From NCBI GenBank assembly GCA_946623485.1, contig CAMORF010000139.1, positions 1 through 6,347 of the forward strand: a DNA stretch of 6,347 nucleotides, written 5' to 3'. Below the pieces are notes generated by a model. It saw only the letters and a list, made by a program, of their open reading frames with translations, did not search any database and was not told the DNA's origin. Below, in pieces: positions 6,326 to 6,347 of the stretch (position 1 is the stretch's first letter; each line of letters begins with the position of its first letter). Source of the DNA: an uncultured Clostridia bacterium (GTDB lineage: Bacteria; Bacillota; Clostridia; Lachnospirales; Lachnospiraceae). The position numbers and the translations under genes were made by a program.

Positions 6326-6347
6326 GTAACTCGCCTAGCCTCGAAGA

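Overview
The window is a piece of a cell-surface polysaccharide gene cluster, probably from a moderately high G+C Firmicute of the Lachnospiraceae/Clostridia type. That guess rests on the style of the glycosyltransferase, the Gram-positive-like promoter and ribosome binding site, and a codon use rich in G/C third positions; the genus cannot be fixed. Everything that looks coding lies on the minus strand. The many plus-strand open frames are antisense shadows.

Reading in the direction of transcription (right to left): at the right edge (6296-6325) is a perfect 13-bp hairpin. Just after it comes a promoter-like pair (-35 at 6284-6289, -10 at 6261-6266, spacer 17), overlapping and followed by four 15-bp tandem repeats that carry an inverted repeat (6207-6267). 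A leader of about 115 nt follows, ending in an AGGAG site and the start of a 1506-residue glycosyltransferase (6137-1617). This protein has four GT2-type modules arranged as two copies of a two-module unit. Modules 1-3 keep their acidic motifs. Module 4 has lost its second acidic motif and has shrunk. A 131-nt gap follows, then a polytopic membrane protein (1485 down to 1, running off the window) that looks like a GT-C-type glycosyltransferase or a polymer-handling membrane enzyme. The two genes would plausibly be co-transcribed, a cytoplasmic enzyme adding sugars and a membrane enzyme acting on the lipid-linked or exported product.

The most unusual feature is three separate in-frame coding minisatellites in these two neighbouring genes: 5 x 36 bp inside module 4, about 3 x 36 bp in the linker before module 3, and 4 x 30 bp in the tail of the membrane protein. 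All unit lengths are multiples of three, two arrays contain identical units, and all sit in linkers, tails or a degenerate module. This suggests length-variable surface-polysaccharide enzymes. A second oddity is that the glycosyltransferase frame stays open for 44 codons past its stop and next stops exactly in an ATGA overlap with the membrane gene, so the present stop may be a recent truncation.
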